Origin: Mangrovibrevibacter kandeliae
Lineage (GTDB): Bacteria > Pseudomonadota > Alphaproteobacteria > Rhizobiales > Rhizobiaceae
Reading direction: 5' to 3'
Length of the DNA stretch: 64,000 nt
Assembly: GCF_024519155.1 (NCBI RefSeq)
Contig: NZ_JANIFJ010000005.1
Coordinates: 248,001 to 312,000 of the forward strand
Shown: positions 38,829 to 48,412 of the stretch, piece by piece
Position numbering within the stretch: the stretch's first letter is position 1
Layout: every line of letters starts with the position of its first letter
The notes under the pieces: generated by a model
What the model was told of the DNA's origin: nothing
The model's database searches: none
What the model saw: only the letters and a program-made list of their open reading frames with translations
Program-made: the position numbers and the translations under genes

Positions 38829-39842
38829 ATGCGTCCCGTCCGTTTCGCCGCCATCGGCCTCGCCCACAACCACATCTTCGGCCAGACGCGTTGCCTCCTC
38901 GATGCCGGCGCCGAGCTCGTCGGCTTCCACGGCGCCGGGGACGAGTTCGCCCGGGACTATGCCGAGGCCTTCCCGCGCGCCGAGCCGGTCTCCGAGGCCG
39001 AGCGGCTGCTCGACGACCCGTCGATCGAACTCATCGTCTCCGCCGCCGTGTCGAGCGAGCGCACCCCGATCGCGGTCGAGGCGATGCGCCGCGGCAAGGA
39101 CGTGATGCTCGACAAGCCCGGTGCCGTGAGCCTCGAGCAGCTCGACCTCCTGCGTCGGACGCAGGCCGACACGGGCCGCATCCTGTCGATCCTCTACTCC
39201 GAGCACTTCGAGAACCGGGCGACGGTGAAGGCCGGCGAACTCGTCGCCGCCGGCGCCATCGGCCGCGTCGTCGCGACCGCCGGCTTCGGCCCGCACCGGC
39301 TGCGCAAGGCCTCCCGCCCGGACTGGTTCTTCGAGCGCGCCCGCTATGGCGGCATCCTCGCCGACATCGCCTCGCACCAGTGCGAGCAGTTCCTGTTCTT
39401 CACCGGCGCCGAAACCGCCTCGGTCGTCGCGGCGACGGTCGCCAACCGCGCCAATCCCGACACGCCCGAGCTCCAGGACACCGGCGACGTCATCCTGTCC
39501 GGCGGCGGCACCACCGGCTTCGTCCACGTCGACTGGTTCACGCCGGACGGGCTGCCGACCTGGGGTGACGGGCGCCTCTTCGTCACCGGCACGCACGGCT
39601 CGATCGAGCTGCGCAAGTATGTCGACCCCGCGGGGCGACCCGGCGGCGACCACCTGTTCCTGACCGATCGCGACGGCGTGCGCCACATCGACTGTTCCGA
39701 CGTCGCGCTGCCCTATGGCCGCCAGCTCCTCGCCGACATTCGCGCGCGCACCGAGACGGCGATGCCGCAGGCGCGCTGCTTCCTCGCCATGGAACTCGCA
39801 CTCACCGCCCAGAAGCTCGCCGAGGACGCGTCCGATGCCTGA
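38829..39842 (+). CDS. Gfo/Idh/MocA oxidoreductase within the sugar ABC operon
   Basis: A 337-residue protein. The Rossmann start reads AAIGLAHNHIFGQT, lacking the normal GxGxxG glycine pattern but like the 'GLxHxHI' subgroup. The EKP motif is DKP at 95–97. The segment ARYGGILADIASHQCEQFLFF resembles the substrate-binding HxxD/HQ region. NAD(P) use is presumed. The last eight bases overlap the next Gfo/Idh gene, implying the two work together. Confidence 0.87.
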   Translation: MRPVRFAAIGLAHNHIFGQTRCLLDAGAELVGFHGAGDEFARDYAEAFPRAEPVSEAERLLDDPSIELIVSAAVSSERTPIAVEAMRRGKDVMLDKPGAVSLEQLDLLRRTQADTGRILSILYSEHFENRATVKAGELVAAGAIGRVVATAGFGPHRLRKASRPDWFFERARYGGILADIASHQCEQFLFFTGAETASVVAATVANRANPDTPELQDTGDVILSGGGTTGFVHVDWFTPDGLPTWGDGRLFVTGTHGSIELRKYVDPAGRPGGDHLFLTDRDGVRHIDCSDVALPYGRQLLADIRARTETAMPQARCFLAMELALTAQKLAEDASDA

Positions 39843-40908
39843 TCCCTACCGCGTCGCCGTCGTCGGCTGCGGCATCGGCCGCTCGCACATCGTCGAGGGC
39901 TACAAGCCCCAGCCGGACAAGTTCCGGGTCGTCGCGCTCTGCGACCTCGACCAAGCGCGGCTCGACACGGTCGCCGACGAGTTCGGCATCGAGCGACGCG
40001 TCGCGGATTTCGACGCAGTCCTCGCCATGGACGACGTCGACATCGTCGACGTCTGCACGCCGCCGGCGACACACAAGTGGATGGTGATCGCCGCGCTCAA
40101 GGCCGGCAAGCACGTCGTCTGCGAGAAGCCGCTCGTCGGCTCCCTGCGGGACGTCGACGAGGTGATGGCGGTCGAGCGCGGCGCGATGGGCCGGCTGATG
40201 CCGATCTTCCAGTACCGTTACGGGGACGGCGCGCAGAAGGCCAAGCGCATCCTCGACGCCGGACTTGCCGGGCGCCCCTTCGTCGCGACCGCCGAGACGC
40301 ACTGGAAGCGCACCGCCGCCTACTACGACAACCCGTGGCGCGGCCGCTGGGAGACCGAGCTTGGCGGCGTGCTCATGACGCACGCCATCCACATCCACGA
40401 CCTCGTGACCTACTTCATGGGGCCCGTCGAGAACCTGTTCGCCCGCGTCGCCACGCTCGTCAACGACATCGAGGTCGAGGACTGCGTGTCATCGAGCTGG
40501 CGCATGGCGAACGGCGCGCTCGTCACCTCCAGCGCGACGCTCGGCGCCCAGACCGAGATCAGCCGGCTGCGCTTCTGCTTCGAGAACGTGACGTTCGAGA
40601 GCGGCCTCTCGCCCTATTCACCGGCGGACGAGCCGTGGTCGATCCAGCCGGCGAGTCCCGAGGTCGCCGCGCGGATCGAGGCGGTGCTCTCCGACCACCG
40701 GCCGGTCGGCCGCCGGTTCACCGGCCAGATGGCCGATTTCCACGCCAGGCTCGTCGCCGGCGAGCCGGCACCGGTGACGAGCGCCGACGCGCGCCGTGCG
40801 CTCGAGCTGGTCACCGCCTTCTACGATTCCGCCTCGAGCGGGCGGGACGTGACGCTCCCGATCGCCGCCGACCACCCGAACTATGCGAGCTGGCGGCCCG
40901 CCGCCTGA
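39835..40908 (+). CDS. Gfo/Idh/MocA oxidoreductase, second copy in the sugar ABC operon
   Basis: The 357 residues have a canonical Rossmann motif VVGCGIGRSH (10–19), EKP at 97–99, and GGVLMTHAIHIHDLVTYFMG with the catalytic-histidine pattern HxxHD. Overlap with the preceding dehydrogenase gene indicates coupled synthesis. With the two minus-strand copies, four distinct family members serve this locus, possibly at different oxidation steps or as subunits. Confidence 0.88.
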   Translation: MPDPYRVAVVGCGIGRSHIVEGYKPQPDKFRVVALCDLDQARLDTVADEFGIERRVADFDAVLAMDDVDIVDVCTPPATHKWMVIAALKAGKHVVCEKPLVGSLRDVDEVMAVERGAMGRLMPIFQYRYGDGAQKAKRILDAGLAGRPFVATAETHWKRTAAYYDNPWRGRWETELGGVLMTHAIHIHDLVTYFMGPVENLFARVATLVNDIEVEDCVSSSWRMANGALVTSSATLGAQTEISRLRFCFENVTFESGLSPYSPADEPWSIQPASPEVAARIEAVLSDHRPVGRRFTGQMADFHARLVAGEPAPVTSADARRALELVTAFYDSASSGRDVTLPIAADHPNYASWRPAA

Positions 40909-40931
40909 CGCCGCACGCAAGGACGTTCCCC

Positions 40932-42014
40932 ATGTCGACCAGCATCGAACTGCGCCGGATCGAGAAGCGCTTCGGATCCTTCACCGCCATCCACGGCATC
41001 GACCTGTCGATCGCGCCGGGCGAGTTCACCGTCTTCGTCGGCCCGTCCGGCTGCGGGAAGTCGACGCTCCTGCGGATGATCGCCGGGCTGGAGGAGATCA
41101 CCGGCGGCGAGCTTCTGATCGCCGGCGAGCCGATGAACGATGTGCCCGCCTCCAAGCGCGGCATCGCGATGGTCTTCCAGTCCTACGCGCTCTATCCGCA
41201 CATGTCGGTCTACAAGAACCTCGCCTTCGGCCTGGAGACGGCGGGCTTCAAGAAGGACGCCATCGCCGAGCGGGTGAAGCATGCGGCCGACATCCTGCAG
41301 ATCGGCCCTCTCCTCGACCGAAAGCCGAAGGCCCTCTCCGGCGGCCAGCGCCAACGTGTCGCCATCGGGCGGGCGATCGTGCGCGAGCCGAAGATCTTCC
41401 TGTTCGACGAGCCGCTGTCGAACCTCGACGCGGAGCTGCGCGTGCAGATGCGCGTCGAGCTCGCCAAGCTGCACCAGACGCTCGGCAACACCATGATCTA
41501 CGTCACCCACGACCAGGTCGAGGCGATGACCATGGCCGACAAGATCGTGGTGCTGCGCGAGGGCCGCATCATGCAGGTCGGCCGGCCGCTCGATCTCTAC
41601 AACCAGCCGGCCAACCGCTTCGTCGCCGGCTTCATCGGCTCGCCCAAGATGAACTTCCTGCCGGCGCGCCTCGCCGAGAACGACCAGTCCGGCCGCACCA
41701 TCCTGCTCGGCAGCCAGGCGATCCGGCTCGACCAGCCAGTCGGCGCCAGGCGGAACGAGCCGCTGACCTTCGGCATCCGGCCGGAGCACCTGCAGGCCTC
41801 GGCGGCCGAGGGCCGGCCTGGCCTCGGCGCTGCGCGCGTGCAGCTCGTCGAGCATCTCGGCGGCTCGGCGGTGATCTATGCCGACACGGCCGAGGGCGAA
41901 CCGGCGACGCTTCTGATGGAGGGGCAGACCGGGCTGCGCTCGGGCGAGACGATCCCCCTCGCCTTCGACCTCAAGGACGCGCACATCTTCGGCGAGGACG
42001 GCCGGCGGATCTGA
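40932..42014 (+). CDS. sugar ABC transporter ATP-binding protein (UgpC/MsmK type)
   Basis: A 360-residue ATPase: Walker A GPSGCGKST near residue 38, Q-loop MVFQSYALYPHMSVYKN, signature LSGGQRQRVAIGRA near 134, Walker B IFLFDEPLSNLDA, and His switch YVTHDQVEAMTMAD. The C-terminal TOBE/regulatory domain (about 240–360) carries FIGSPKMNFLP and GIRPEHL. It energises the permease pair at 36996–38820. It may also serve the orphan binding protein at 42192. Confidence 0.95.
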   Translation: MSTSIELRRIEKRFGSFTAIHGIDLSIAPGEFTVFVGPSGCGKSTLLRMIAGLEEITGGELLIAGEPMNDVPASKRGIAMVFQSYALYPHMSVYKNLAFGLETAGFKKDAIAERVKHAADILQIGPLLDRKPKALSGGQRQRVAIGRAIVREPKIFLFDEPLSNLDAELRVQMRVELAKLHQTLGNTMIYVTHDQVEAMTMADKIVVLREGRIMQVGRPLDLYNQPANRFVAGFIGSPKMNFLPARLAENDQSGRTILLGSQAIRLDQPVGARRNEPLTFGIRPEHLQASAAEGRPGLGAARVQLVEHLGGSAVIYADTAEGEPATLLMEGQTGLRSGETIPLAFDLKDAHIFGEDGRRI

Positions 42015-42138
42015 TCCGCCGCTCCGAATGCCCGGACGACCGGCCGCCGACGTCGGGCCGATGCTTCTTCCTCAGGAGGATCGACCGCGCGCCGGGGCGC
42101 CCCCGCCGTCACGCCTCTGTCGCCCACCCCGAAAACGA

Positions 42139-42172
42139 CGGAGGCCGCGCATCCAGGGATGCGCGGCCTCCG
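42139..42172 (-). terminator. rho-independent terminator between convergent transporter genes
   Basis: CGGAGGCCGCGCAT (42139–42152) pairs perfectly with ATGCGCGGCCTCCG (42159–42172) around a six-base loop. On the minus strand it is followed by CGTCGTTTTC, a short T-run, so it best serves the binding-protein gene ending at 42192. It may also stop the converging ABC operon that ends at 42014. Confidence 0.75.
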
Positions 42173-42191
42173 CCCGTCTGCCACCTGAACG

Positions 42192-43490
42192 CTACTTGCG
42201 GGCGCTCAGGACCTCCTTGCCGCGGTCGACGAGGCTCTGCGCCGCCGTCTTGACGTCGATCTGGCCGAAGGCGAGCTGGTCGGCGACGACACGCATGACG
42301 TTGCGGTCGAACTCGTTGGCCCCGATCGGCGCCGGCGGCGGATAGGCGACCACCTTGTCGGCGAGGAAGTCGATATAGGCGATCGTCTTCTTCTCGGTCT
42401 CGTTCAGACCCGGCAGGATAGCCTCGCGCACCGGCAGCGACAGCGGCACGCCGCGCTCGACGCCGAGGATCTTGCCCGCCTCGATGTCGTTGACGAAGTA
42501 GCTGATGAACCGGGCCGCCGCCTCGCCGTTCTGCGAAGTCGCGCCGATCGACCAGATGAGCCCCGGCCGATAGTAGTGGCCGCTCGGGCCGCTCTCCATC
42601 TTCGGGAAGGCGGTGAGGTCCAGCGTCCCCGGCACCAGCTTCTGGTAGCCGATCAGCTGGTTGGAATAGGCGAAGCCGATCGCCGAGTTGCCGAGCGTCA
42701 GCGAATTCGTCTCGATCGAGTTGTCGTCGCGGGTCTGAATGTCGGCCGAGACGCAGAGGTCGTTCTGGCGCAGGTCCTCCCAGTAGGCGAACCACTCCTC
42801 GGCGTCGCTGGCGTCGTAACCGATGCCGCCGTCCTTGAAGAGCTCCTTGTTCTTCTGCCGCAGCCAGACGTCGAAGAGGTAGAAGTACCGCGCGCCATAG
42901 GGCGCCGCCCAGTAGTTGCGCTTCTTCGGACCGTTCGCCTTGAACGCCTTGGCAAGGGCGGCGAACTCCGTCCAGGTCATCTGGCGATCCCGAGGGATCT
43001 CGACCTTGGCCGCGGCCATCGCATCGGCGTCGTAGAGCATCGCGAACGAGTTGAGGCCGAGGCCGACGCCGTAGAGCGTGCCGTCGATCGTCGTCAGCTT
43101 CACCGTCCCCTCGGCGAAGTTCGACACGTCGAGCGCCGAGCCGACGAACGGGTCCAGCTTCATGCAGGCGCCGCGGCCGGAATAGTCCGAGATGGTCGAG
43201 GGCTCGAGCTGGAAGATGTCGGCGATGTTGCGGCCGGCCATCGCAGTGGCGAGCTTCACCCAGTAGTCCGAGCCGGCGATCGGCTCGCCGGTTATCGCAA
43301 GGTCGGAGTTCTGCTTCACGTAGAGGTCGATGACGGCCTGGGTGCGCTGGTTTCGCTCCGCCGAACCCCACCAGACGCAGCGCATGTCCGTACCCGCAGC
43401 GAAGGCCCCGCGCGGCAGACCCGTGAGGGCGAGTGCGCCAAATGCAGCGCCTGAACGAAGCAGACCTCTCCTGTCGACGATCAAAGCCAT
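42192..43490 (-). CDS. orphan sugar ABC solute-binding protein (Tat-type signal)
   Basis: This 432-residue paralogue of the binding protein at 35705 has a twin-arginine signal (DRRGLLRSGAAFGALALTG) and shares MRCVWWGSAERNQRTQ, GSDYWVKLATAMAGRN and LYGVGLGLNSFAMLYD. No permease or ATPase gene accompanies it. It is convergent with the ATPase gene and divergent from the LacI gene, whose palindromes overlap its promoter. I infer that it feeds an alternative ligand to the neighbouring permeases under LacI control. Confidence 0.9.
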   Translation of the reverse strand: MALIVDRRGLLRSGAAFGALALTGLPRGAFAAGTDMRCVWWGSAERNQRTQAVIDLYVKQNSDLAITGEPIAGSDYWVKLATAMAGRNIADIFQLEPSTISDYSGRGACMKLDPFVGSALDVSNFAEGTVKLTTIDGTLYGVGLGLNSFAMLYDADAMAAAKVEIPRDRQMTWTEFAALAKAFKANGPKKRNYWAAPYGARYFYLFDVWLRQKNKELFKDGGIGYDASDAEEWFAYWEDLRQNDLCVSADIQTRDDNSIETNSLTLGNSAIGFAYSNQLIGYQKLVPGTLDLTAFPKMESGPSGHYYRPGLIWSIGATSQNGEAAARFISYFVNDIEAGKILGVERGVPLSLPVREAILPGLNETEKKTIAYIDFLADKVVAYPPPAPIGANEFDRNVMRVVADQLAFGQIDVKTAAQSLVDRGKEVLSARK

Positions 43491-43556
43491 GGTTTCCTCC
43501 CGTCGGCTTCCTCCGCCCTGTTATCCGGGCGATAGCCCAACAGAAGCATCCCGTAA

Positions 43557-43603
43557 TGCAAATTGCAAATATGCCGCCTGATTTGCGAAATACGCAAATT
43601 TGC
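43557..43603. promoter_or_regulatory. clustered LacI-type operators and the binding-protein promoter
   Basis: Three palindromes lie together: TGCAA-A-TTGCA (43557–43567), ATTTGCG-N5-CGCAAAT (43581–43599, perfect arms of 7) and GCAAATTTGC (43594–43603). A minus-strand promoter is embedded: TTGCGT (43597–43592), 18 bases, CATATT (43573–43568), with the first palindrome abutting the -10. They lie between a binding-protein gene and a LacI gene and so are likely to be that regulator's operators. Confidence 0.65.
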
Positions 43604-43660
43604 ATTGGCATGTGCAACCGCATGACGTAGGCTCCCGGCCATGAACAGGACTGCCCTCTT

Positions 43661-44710
43661 TTGACCGCCGAGCGTCCAAAACAGGCCGACGTCGCCCGCG
43701 CCGCAGGGGTCTCGGTCAGCACCGTTTCGCGTGCGCTGGCGGGCGATGCCGGCATCAGCCCGTCCGTCCAGACGGCGGTGCGCGAGACCGCGGAGCGCCT
43801 GGGCTACGTGCGCCGCTCGGCCGGAGCGGCGGGCGGACGACGCTCCTCGCTGCAGGGCGAGACCTTTACGGTCCTGTTTCCGGCCGAACGCACGACCGGC
43901 GAACTCGGCCCATTCTACCAGGACATCCTCACCGGGCTTCGCGACGCGGCAAGCGCGGGGGGTGCCGAACTCGCCGTACGGCTGCTCAGCCACGACCGCC
44001 TTGCGGCGGACGAGGCGGCGCTCGAACCTCGGGCGGGCAGCAGCGGGCTGTTCCTCGTCGGCGTCGACCTCGACGCCGGGGCCGCCGAGCGGGTGCAGGC
44101 CCGGGGCGAGCCCGTGGTCCTGGTCAATGGGGCCGATCCCGACATGCGCTTCGACTGCGTCGCGCCGTCGAACTTCTATGGCGGCCGGCTCGGCACCCGC
44201 ACGCTGCTCGACGCGGGGCATCGCAAGGTCGCCTACCTCGGCGGCGCCGGACGGGCGACGGTGCGCGAGCGCCTGCGCGGCTTCTGGCGCGAGGTCGAGG
44301 TGGCCCGCGGCGCCGTCGGGCTCACCGGAATCCTGCAGTTCGCGGGCCGCACCTTCGAGGAGGCCGGCGACATGATCACCCGCCTTCTCGACCTGCACCC
44401 CGACCTGACGGCCGCCTTCTGCATGAACGACGCCATCGCCCTCGGCGCCCTGCACGCCGTCGAGAAGACCGGTCGGCGCATCCCGGACGACTTCTCCGTC
44501 GTCGGCTTCGACGACCTCCCCTTCGCCGCGATGATGACGCCGCGCCTGACGACGCTCCACGTCGACCGCCGCGCCATCGCCGACGAAGCACTGCTCCTGA
44601 TGCGCCGCCGCCTCGACGAACCGGCTGCGCTCGCCCGCCAGATGCAGGTCGCCGTCACGCTTGTCGCCGGCGGCACCGTCGCGCCCTGCCGCTCGAAGGC
44701 CCCAGAATGA
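43661..44710 (+). CDS. LacI-family transcriptional regulator
   Basis: A 349-residue regulator. The N-terminal helix-turn-helix reads QADVARAAGVSVSTVSRALAG (about 8–28) with the hinge helix near 45–60, followed by a periplasmic-binding-protein-like sensor domain (SVVGFDDLPFAAMMTPRLTT near 270). It starts with TTG at 43661, preceded by AGGA; no ATG in frame fits the HTH. It probably represses the divergent binding-protein gene and its own operon until a sugar ligand binds. The stop overlaps the DUF2264 start (ATGA). Confidence 0.92.
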   Translation: MTAERPKQADVARAAGVSVSTVSRALAGDAGISPSVQTAVRETAERLGYVRRSAGAAGGRRSSLQGETFTVLFPAERTTGELGPFYQDILTGLRDAASAGGAELAVRLLSHDRLAADEAALEPRAGSSGLFLVGVDLDAGAAERVQARGEPVVLVNGADPDMRFDCVAPSNFYGGRLGTRTLLDAGHRKVAYLGGAGRATVRERLRGFWREVEVARGAVGLTGILQFAGRTFEEAGDMITRLLDLHPDLTAAFCMNDAIALGALHAVEKTGRRIPDDFSVVGFDDLPFAAMMTPRLTTLHVDRRAIADEALLLMRRRLDEPAALARQMQVAVTLVAGGTVAPCRSKAPE

Positions 44711-46560
44711 TCCTCGACCCTGTCTCGCAGAACCCGCTCTGCAGCAATCCGCTCGTCACCCGCGACGACGTCGCGGAGGCGCTGCTCGACCTGTTCGATC
44801 CGCTCCTGCCCTACTTCTCGAACGGCAATGCACGGGTGCGACTCGATGCGGTGGCGGCACATTTCGACCGCGCCGCGGCGGATCTCGAAGGCTTCGCCCG
44901 GCCGCTGTGGGGCCTCGCGCCCTTTGCGGCGGGCGGCGGCGACTTCCCGCACTGGCATCGCTTCGCGCAGGGGCTCGCCAACGGCACCGATCCGGCGCAT
45001 CCAGAGTTCTGGGGGCGAGTGCGCGACAAGGACCAGCGGCTGGTCGAGCTCGCCGCGATCGGCTTTGCGCTCTGCCTCGTCCCGCAGCATCTGTGGGACC
45101 CGCAGAGTGCGGCGGCCAAGGCCAACATCGCCGCGTATCTGCTCGATGCCCGTCGCTACGACTACGCGGCGAACAACTGGAAGTTCTTCCGCGTGATGGT
45201 CGATCTCGCACTCGAGCGGCTCGGCATCGACTTCGACCGCGCGCTGAGCGAAACCTATCTCGACGAGCTCGACGGCTTCTATCTCGGCGAGGGCTGGTAC
45301 CGGGACGGCAACGAGCGGCGCATCGACCACTACATCGCCTTCGCGATGCACTTCTACGGCCTGATCCACGCCCGCCTGTCGCCACCGGGCGACCCGCGCG
45401 GTTTGCGCTTCCGTGAGCGGGCCCGCGCCTTTGCCCCCGACTTCCGCGCCTGGTTCGATGCCGACGGCGGCACGCTCGCCTTCGGCCGCAGCATGACCTA
45501 CCGCTTCGCCTGCGCCGGCTTCTGGGGCGCGCTTGCCTTCGCCGAGGAGGAGGCGCTGCCATGGGGCGCAGTGAAGGGGCTGTACCTGCGTCATCTGCGC
45601 TGGTGGGCGGAGCGTCCGATCGCCTTCGGTGACGGCGTGCTGTCGATCGGCTACGGCTATCCGCAGCTCTCGATGTCGGAGAGCTACAACTCCGGCGGCT
45701 CGCCCTACTGGGCCTTCAAGGCCTTCCTGCCGCTGATGCTGCCGGCCGCGCACCCGTTCTGGACAGCGCCGGAGACACCGCTCGCCGACGCCCCCCTACC
45801 CCGCCCGCAGCGCCACCCCGGCATGGTGCTGCTGCAGACGCCCGGCAACGTCGTCGCCCTGTCGAGCGGCCAGCAGAACCTTGCGATGCGCGCCGGCCCG
45901 GAGAAATACGCCAAGTTCGCCTATGCCTCGCGCTATGGCTTCTCGGTCGAGATGGACGAGCGCGGCTTCGAAACGGCGGCCTTCGACAACACGCTCGCCT
46001 TCTCGGAGGACGGCCTGCACTACCGGGTGCGCGAGACCAACGAGACGGCCGAGATCGCCGGCGACGCGCTGCGCGCCCGGTGGCGGCCCTTCACCGATGT
46101 CGAGGTCGAGACGACGCTCGTGCCGGCCGGTGCCTGGCACCTGCGCATCCACCGCATCCGCTCGGCGCGACCGCTGGCGATCGCCGAGGGCGGTTTTGCC
46201 ATCGAGCGCGGCGAAGGCGACGCGGACCGGGTGGAGACGACCGCGGACCGGGTCGAGGTGGAGGGACCGCACGACGTCGCCGCGATCGTCGACCTCGGAT
46301 CCAGCGTTGCGCGCCGACCGGTCGCCCAGAAGCCGCTGCCCAACACCAACCTCGTCGTCTCGAAGACCAGCGTGGCGCAGCTGCGTGGCGACCTCCCCGC
46401 TGGCGAGACGCTGCTCGTGACGGCTGTCGTGGCGCTCCCGCGTGCGGCGCTCGCCGAGGGAGGCCTGCCGCCGGTGCCGGCCATGCCCGACCTCGCCGCG
46501 CTCGACGCCCGCTTCGCGCGCGACGGCCGCACGGTCAGCGCGATCGAGGTCGCGCCCTGA
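44707..46560 (+). CDS. DUF2264 protein, candidate glycoside hydrolase
   Basis: The 617-residue protein matches DUF2264 across its length: an alpha/alpha-barrel-like N-terminal 380 residues (NNWKFFRVMVDLALERLG, FYLGEGWYRDGNERRIDHYI, SMSESYNSGGSPYWAFKAF) and a beta-rich C-terminal part. There is no signal peptide, so it acts in the cytoplasm. Related proteins are, as I recall, linked to glucuronidase activity (CAZy GH154); I am not sure this member shares it. It is coupled to the LacI gene by an ATGA overlap and to the next gene by TGATG. Confidence 0.82.
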   Translation: MILDPVSQNPLCSNPLVTRDDVAEALLDLFDPLLPYFSNGNARVRLDAVAAHFDRAAADLEGFARPLWGLAPFAAGGGDFPHWHRFAQGLANGTDPAHPEFWGRVRDKDQRLVELAAIGFALCLVPQHLWDPQSAAAKANIAAYLLDARRYDYAANNWKFFRVMVDLALERLGIDFDRALSETYLDELDGFYLGEGWYRDGNERRIDHYIAFAMHFYGLIHARLSPPGDPRGLRFRERARAFAPDFRAWFDADGGTLAFGRSMTYRFACAGFWGALAFAEEEALPWGAVKGLYLRHLRWWAERPIAFGDGVLSIGYGYPQLSMSESYNSGGSPYWAFKAFLPLMLPAAHPFWTAPETPLADAPLPRPQRHPGMVLLQTPGNVVALSSGQQNLAMRAGPEKYAKFAYASRYGFSVEMDERGFETAAFDNTLAFSEDGLHYRVRETNETAEIAGDALRARWRPFTDVEVETTLVPAGAWHLRIHRIRSARPLAIAEGGFAIERGEGDADRVETTADRVEVEGPHDVAAIVDLGSSVARRPVAQKPLPNTNLVVSKTSVAQLRGDLPAGETLLVTAVVALPRAALAEGGLPPVPAMPDLAALDARFARDGRTVSAIEVAP

Positions 46561-47579
46561 TGCGGCTGGATCGCCCCGCGGTGCTGATCGCGATGGACCC
46601 GGCGCGCACGGCGCACGTCCTGACCGAAAATCTTCTCGATCGCCTTGCCGGCTCGGCCGAGATTCTCGACCGCCGGCCGCTCCGCGATTTCGACGACCCG
46701 CGCTTTCAGGCGCTGGCGCCGCGCGCCGAGGTGCTGCTCACCGGCTGGGGGTGCCCGGCCATCGAACAAGGCGTGCGCGAGGCGATGCCCCGCCTGCGTC
46801 TCGTCGCCCATGCCGCGGGGACGATCAAGGCGCTGGCGCCGCCCGACCTCTTCGCGGCCGGCATCGCGGTCACGACGTCCGCCGAGGCGAACGCCCGGCC
46901 CGTCGCCGAGTTCACCCTGGCGATGGTCATCCTCGCGCTGAAGCGGGCCTTCGACTTCGAGCGACTCTACGGGAGCACCCGCAGCCGGCAGCAGACCAAC
47001 CCGATGCTGGCGCTGCCGATCGGGGCCGCCCGGCGCACGGTCGGCGTCGTCGGCGCCTCGCGCATCGGCCGGCGCGTGCTCTCGCTGCTGCAGAGCTTCG
47101 AAGATATCGAACTCCTCGTCAGCGATCCGATGCTGGACGAAGCCGAAGCAGAACGGCTCGGCGCCCGTCTGGTCTCGCTCGACGCGCTCTGCGCGGCGTC
47201 CGACGTCGTGTCGCTCCACGCCCCCTCGCTCGCCGCGACCCGCCACATGATCGACGCTTCACGCCTCGCCGCCATGCGCGACGGCGCGACGCTGATCAAC
47301 ACGGCGCGTGGCGCGCTGGTCGACGAGGCGGCGCTGACGCGCGAGCTGCAGGACGGCCGGCTGTTCGCCGTGATCGACGTCACCGAACCCGAGGTGCCGG
47401 CGCCGGGCTCGCCGCTCTGGCAGGCGCCGAACCTCTTCCTGACGCCGCACATCGCCGGCGCGATCGGCCTCGAGCGCACGCGCCTCGGCGAACTGGCGAT
47501 CGCCGAGATCGAACGCTACGCGGCCGGCGAGCCGCTGCTGCACGCCGTCGATCCCGCGCAGCTGGAGACGATGGCGTGA
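46560..47579 (+). CDS. D-isomer specific 2-hydroxyacid dehydrogenase family protein
   Basis: A 339-residue NAD-dependent enzyme. The nucleotide motif is GVVGASRIGRRV (about 161–172) with Ser in place of the second glycine. Catalytic residues are the Arg in NTARGALVDE, the Glu in VTEPEVP and the His in LTPHIAGAIG. It reduces a 2-keto acid or oxidises a D-2-hydroxy acid. Its ATG shares a base with the upstream stop, and its stop overlaps the GTG start of the isomerase gene. In this setting it may act on a sugar acid. Confidence 0.88.
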   Translation: MRLDRPAVLIAMDPARTAHVLTENLLDRLAGSAEILDRRPLRDFDDPRFQALAPRAEVLLTGWGCPAIEQGVREAMPRLRLVAHAAGTIKALAPPDLFAAGIAVTTSAEANARPVAEFTLAMVILALKRAFDFERLYGSTRSRQQTNPMLALPIGAARRTVGVVGASRIGRRVLSLLQSFEDIELLVSDPMLDEAEAERLGARLVSLDALCAASDVVSLHAPSLAATRHMIDASRLAAMRDGATLINTARGALVDEAALTRELQDGRLFAVIDVTEPEVPAPGSPLWQAPNLFLTPHIAGAIGLERTRLGELAIAEIERYAAGEPLLHAVDPAQLETMA

Positions 47580-48412
47580 GCGGCCTCCGCCCCGCCCTCT
47601 GCTCGGTCACGCTGCGCCACCTCCAGCCGGCGGCGGTGATCGACGCCGCCGCCGACGCCGGCCTCGCCGCGATCGAATGGGGCGGGGACGTGCACGTCCC
47701 TCCCGGCGACATCAATGAAGCCCGTCGGGTGGGCGAACGCACGCGCGGCGCCGGCCTCGCGGTGTCCTCCTATGGCGCCTACCTCGTCGCGCCCGACAGC
47801 CCGGCCGACATGGTCCATCGCGCCGTCGAGACAGCCGCGGCGCTTGGTGCCCATCACATCCGCATCTGGCCCGGCACCCGCGATCGGCCCTCGCAAGGCT
47901 ACACGTCCACCGAGCGCGCCGCCGTGGCATCCGCCATCGTGGCCATTGCCGACGAGGCGTCGCGGCACGCGATCACCGTCGGGCTGGAATTCCATCCGGG
48001 CTCGCTGACCGACGACTCAGCCTCGGCCCGCGCACTCGTCGATGCGATCGGGCGCGACGACGTCTATCTCTATTGGCAGCCGGCGCCGGGCCTGCCGCTC
48101 GAGGCGGCGCTCGACGAGCTGACGCTGATTGGGCCGGACGTGTGTCACCTGCATGTCTTCGCCTGGGACGCCGAGCGCCGCCGCTATCCGCTCGCCGACC
48201 ATGCCGCCTACTGGTCCGCCGTCTTCGGCGCCCTGCCGGCCGGGCGCTGGCAGAAACCGCGCTATGCGATGCTGGAATTCGTGGCCGGCGACGACCTTGC
48301 GCAGTTGCGGTCCGACGCAGCATCGCTGATCGCCCTGTGTGACGCCCCAGGTGCCGGTCCACGTCGACCGAAACGGGAGCCGGGCCGGGACGGGACGCGC
48401 GATGACCGATAG
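47576..48412 (+). CDS. sugar phosphate isomerase/epimerase-like protein
   Basis: The 278-residue xylose-isomerase-like TIM barrel starts with GTG at 47576, inside the upstream stop codon. Metal-site candidates are IEWGGDVH (about 33), GLEFHPGSLTDD (about 137) and CHLHVFAW (about 187). It is a distant relative of the 32108 gene product, and both are linked to Gfo/Idh or 2-hydroxyacid dehydrogenases. The C-terminal 20 residues are basic and overlap the next gene by 11 bases. The reaction is unknown. Confidence 0.84.
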   Translation: MSGLRPALCSVTLRHLQPAAVIDAAADAGLAAIEWGGDVHVPPGDINEARRVGERTRGAGLAVSSYGAYLVAPDSPADMVHRAVETAAALGAHHIRIWPGTRDRPSQGYTSTERAAVASAIVAIADEASRHAITVGLEFHPGSLTDDSASARALVDAIGRDDVYLYWQPAPGLPLEAALDELTLIGPDVCHLHVFAWDAERRRYPLADHAAYWSAVFGALPAGRWQKPRYAMLEFVAGDDLAQLRSDAASLIALCDAPGAGPRRPKREPGRDGTRDDR

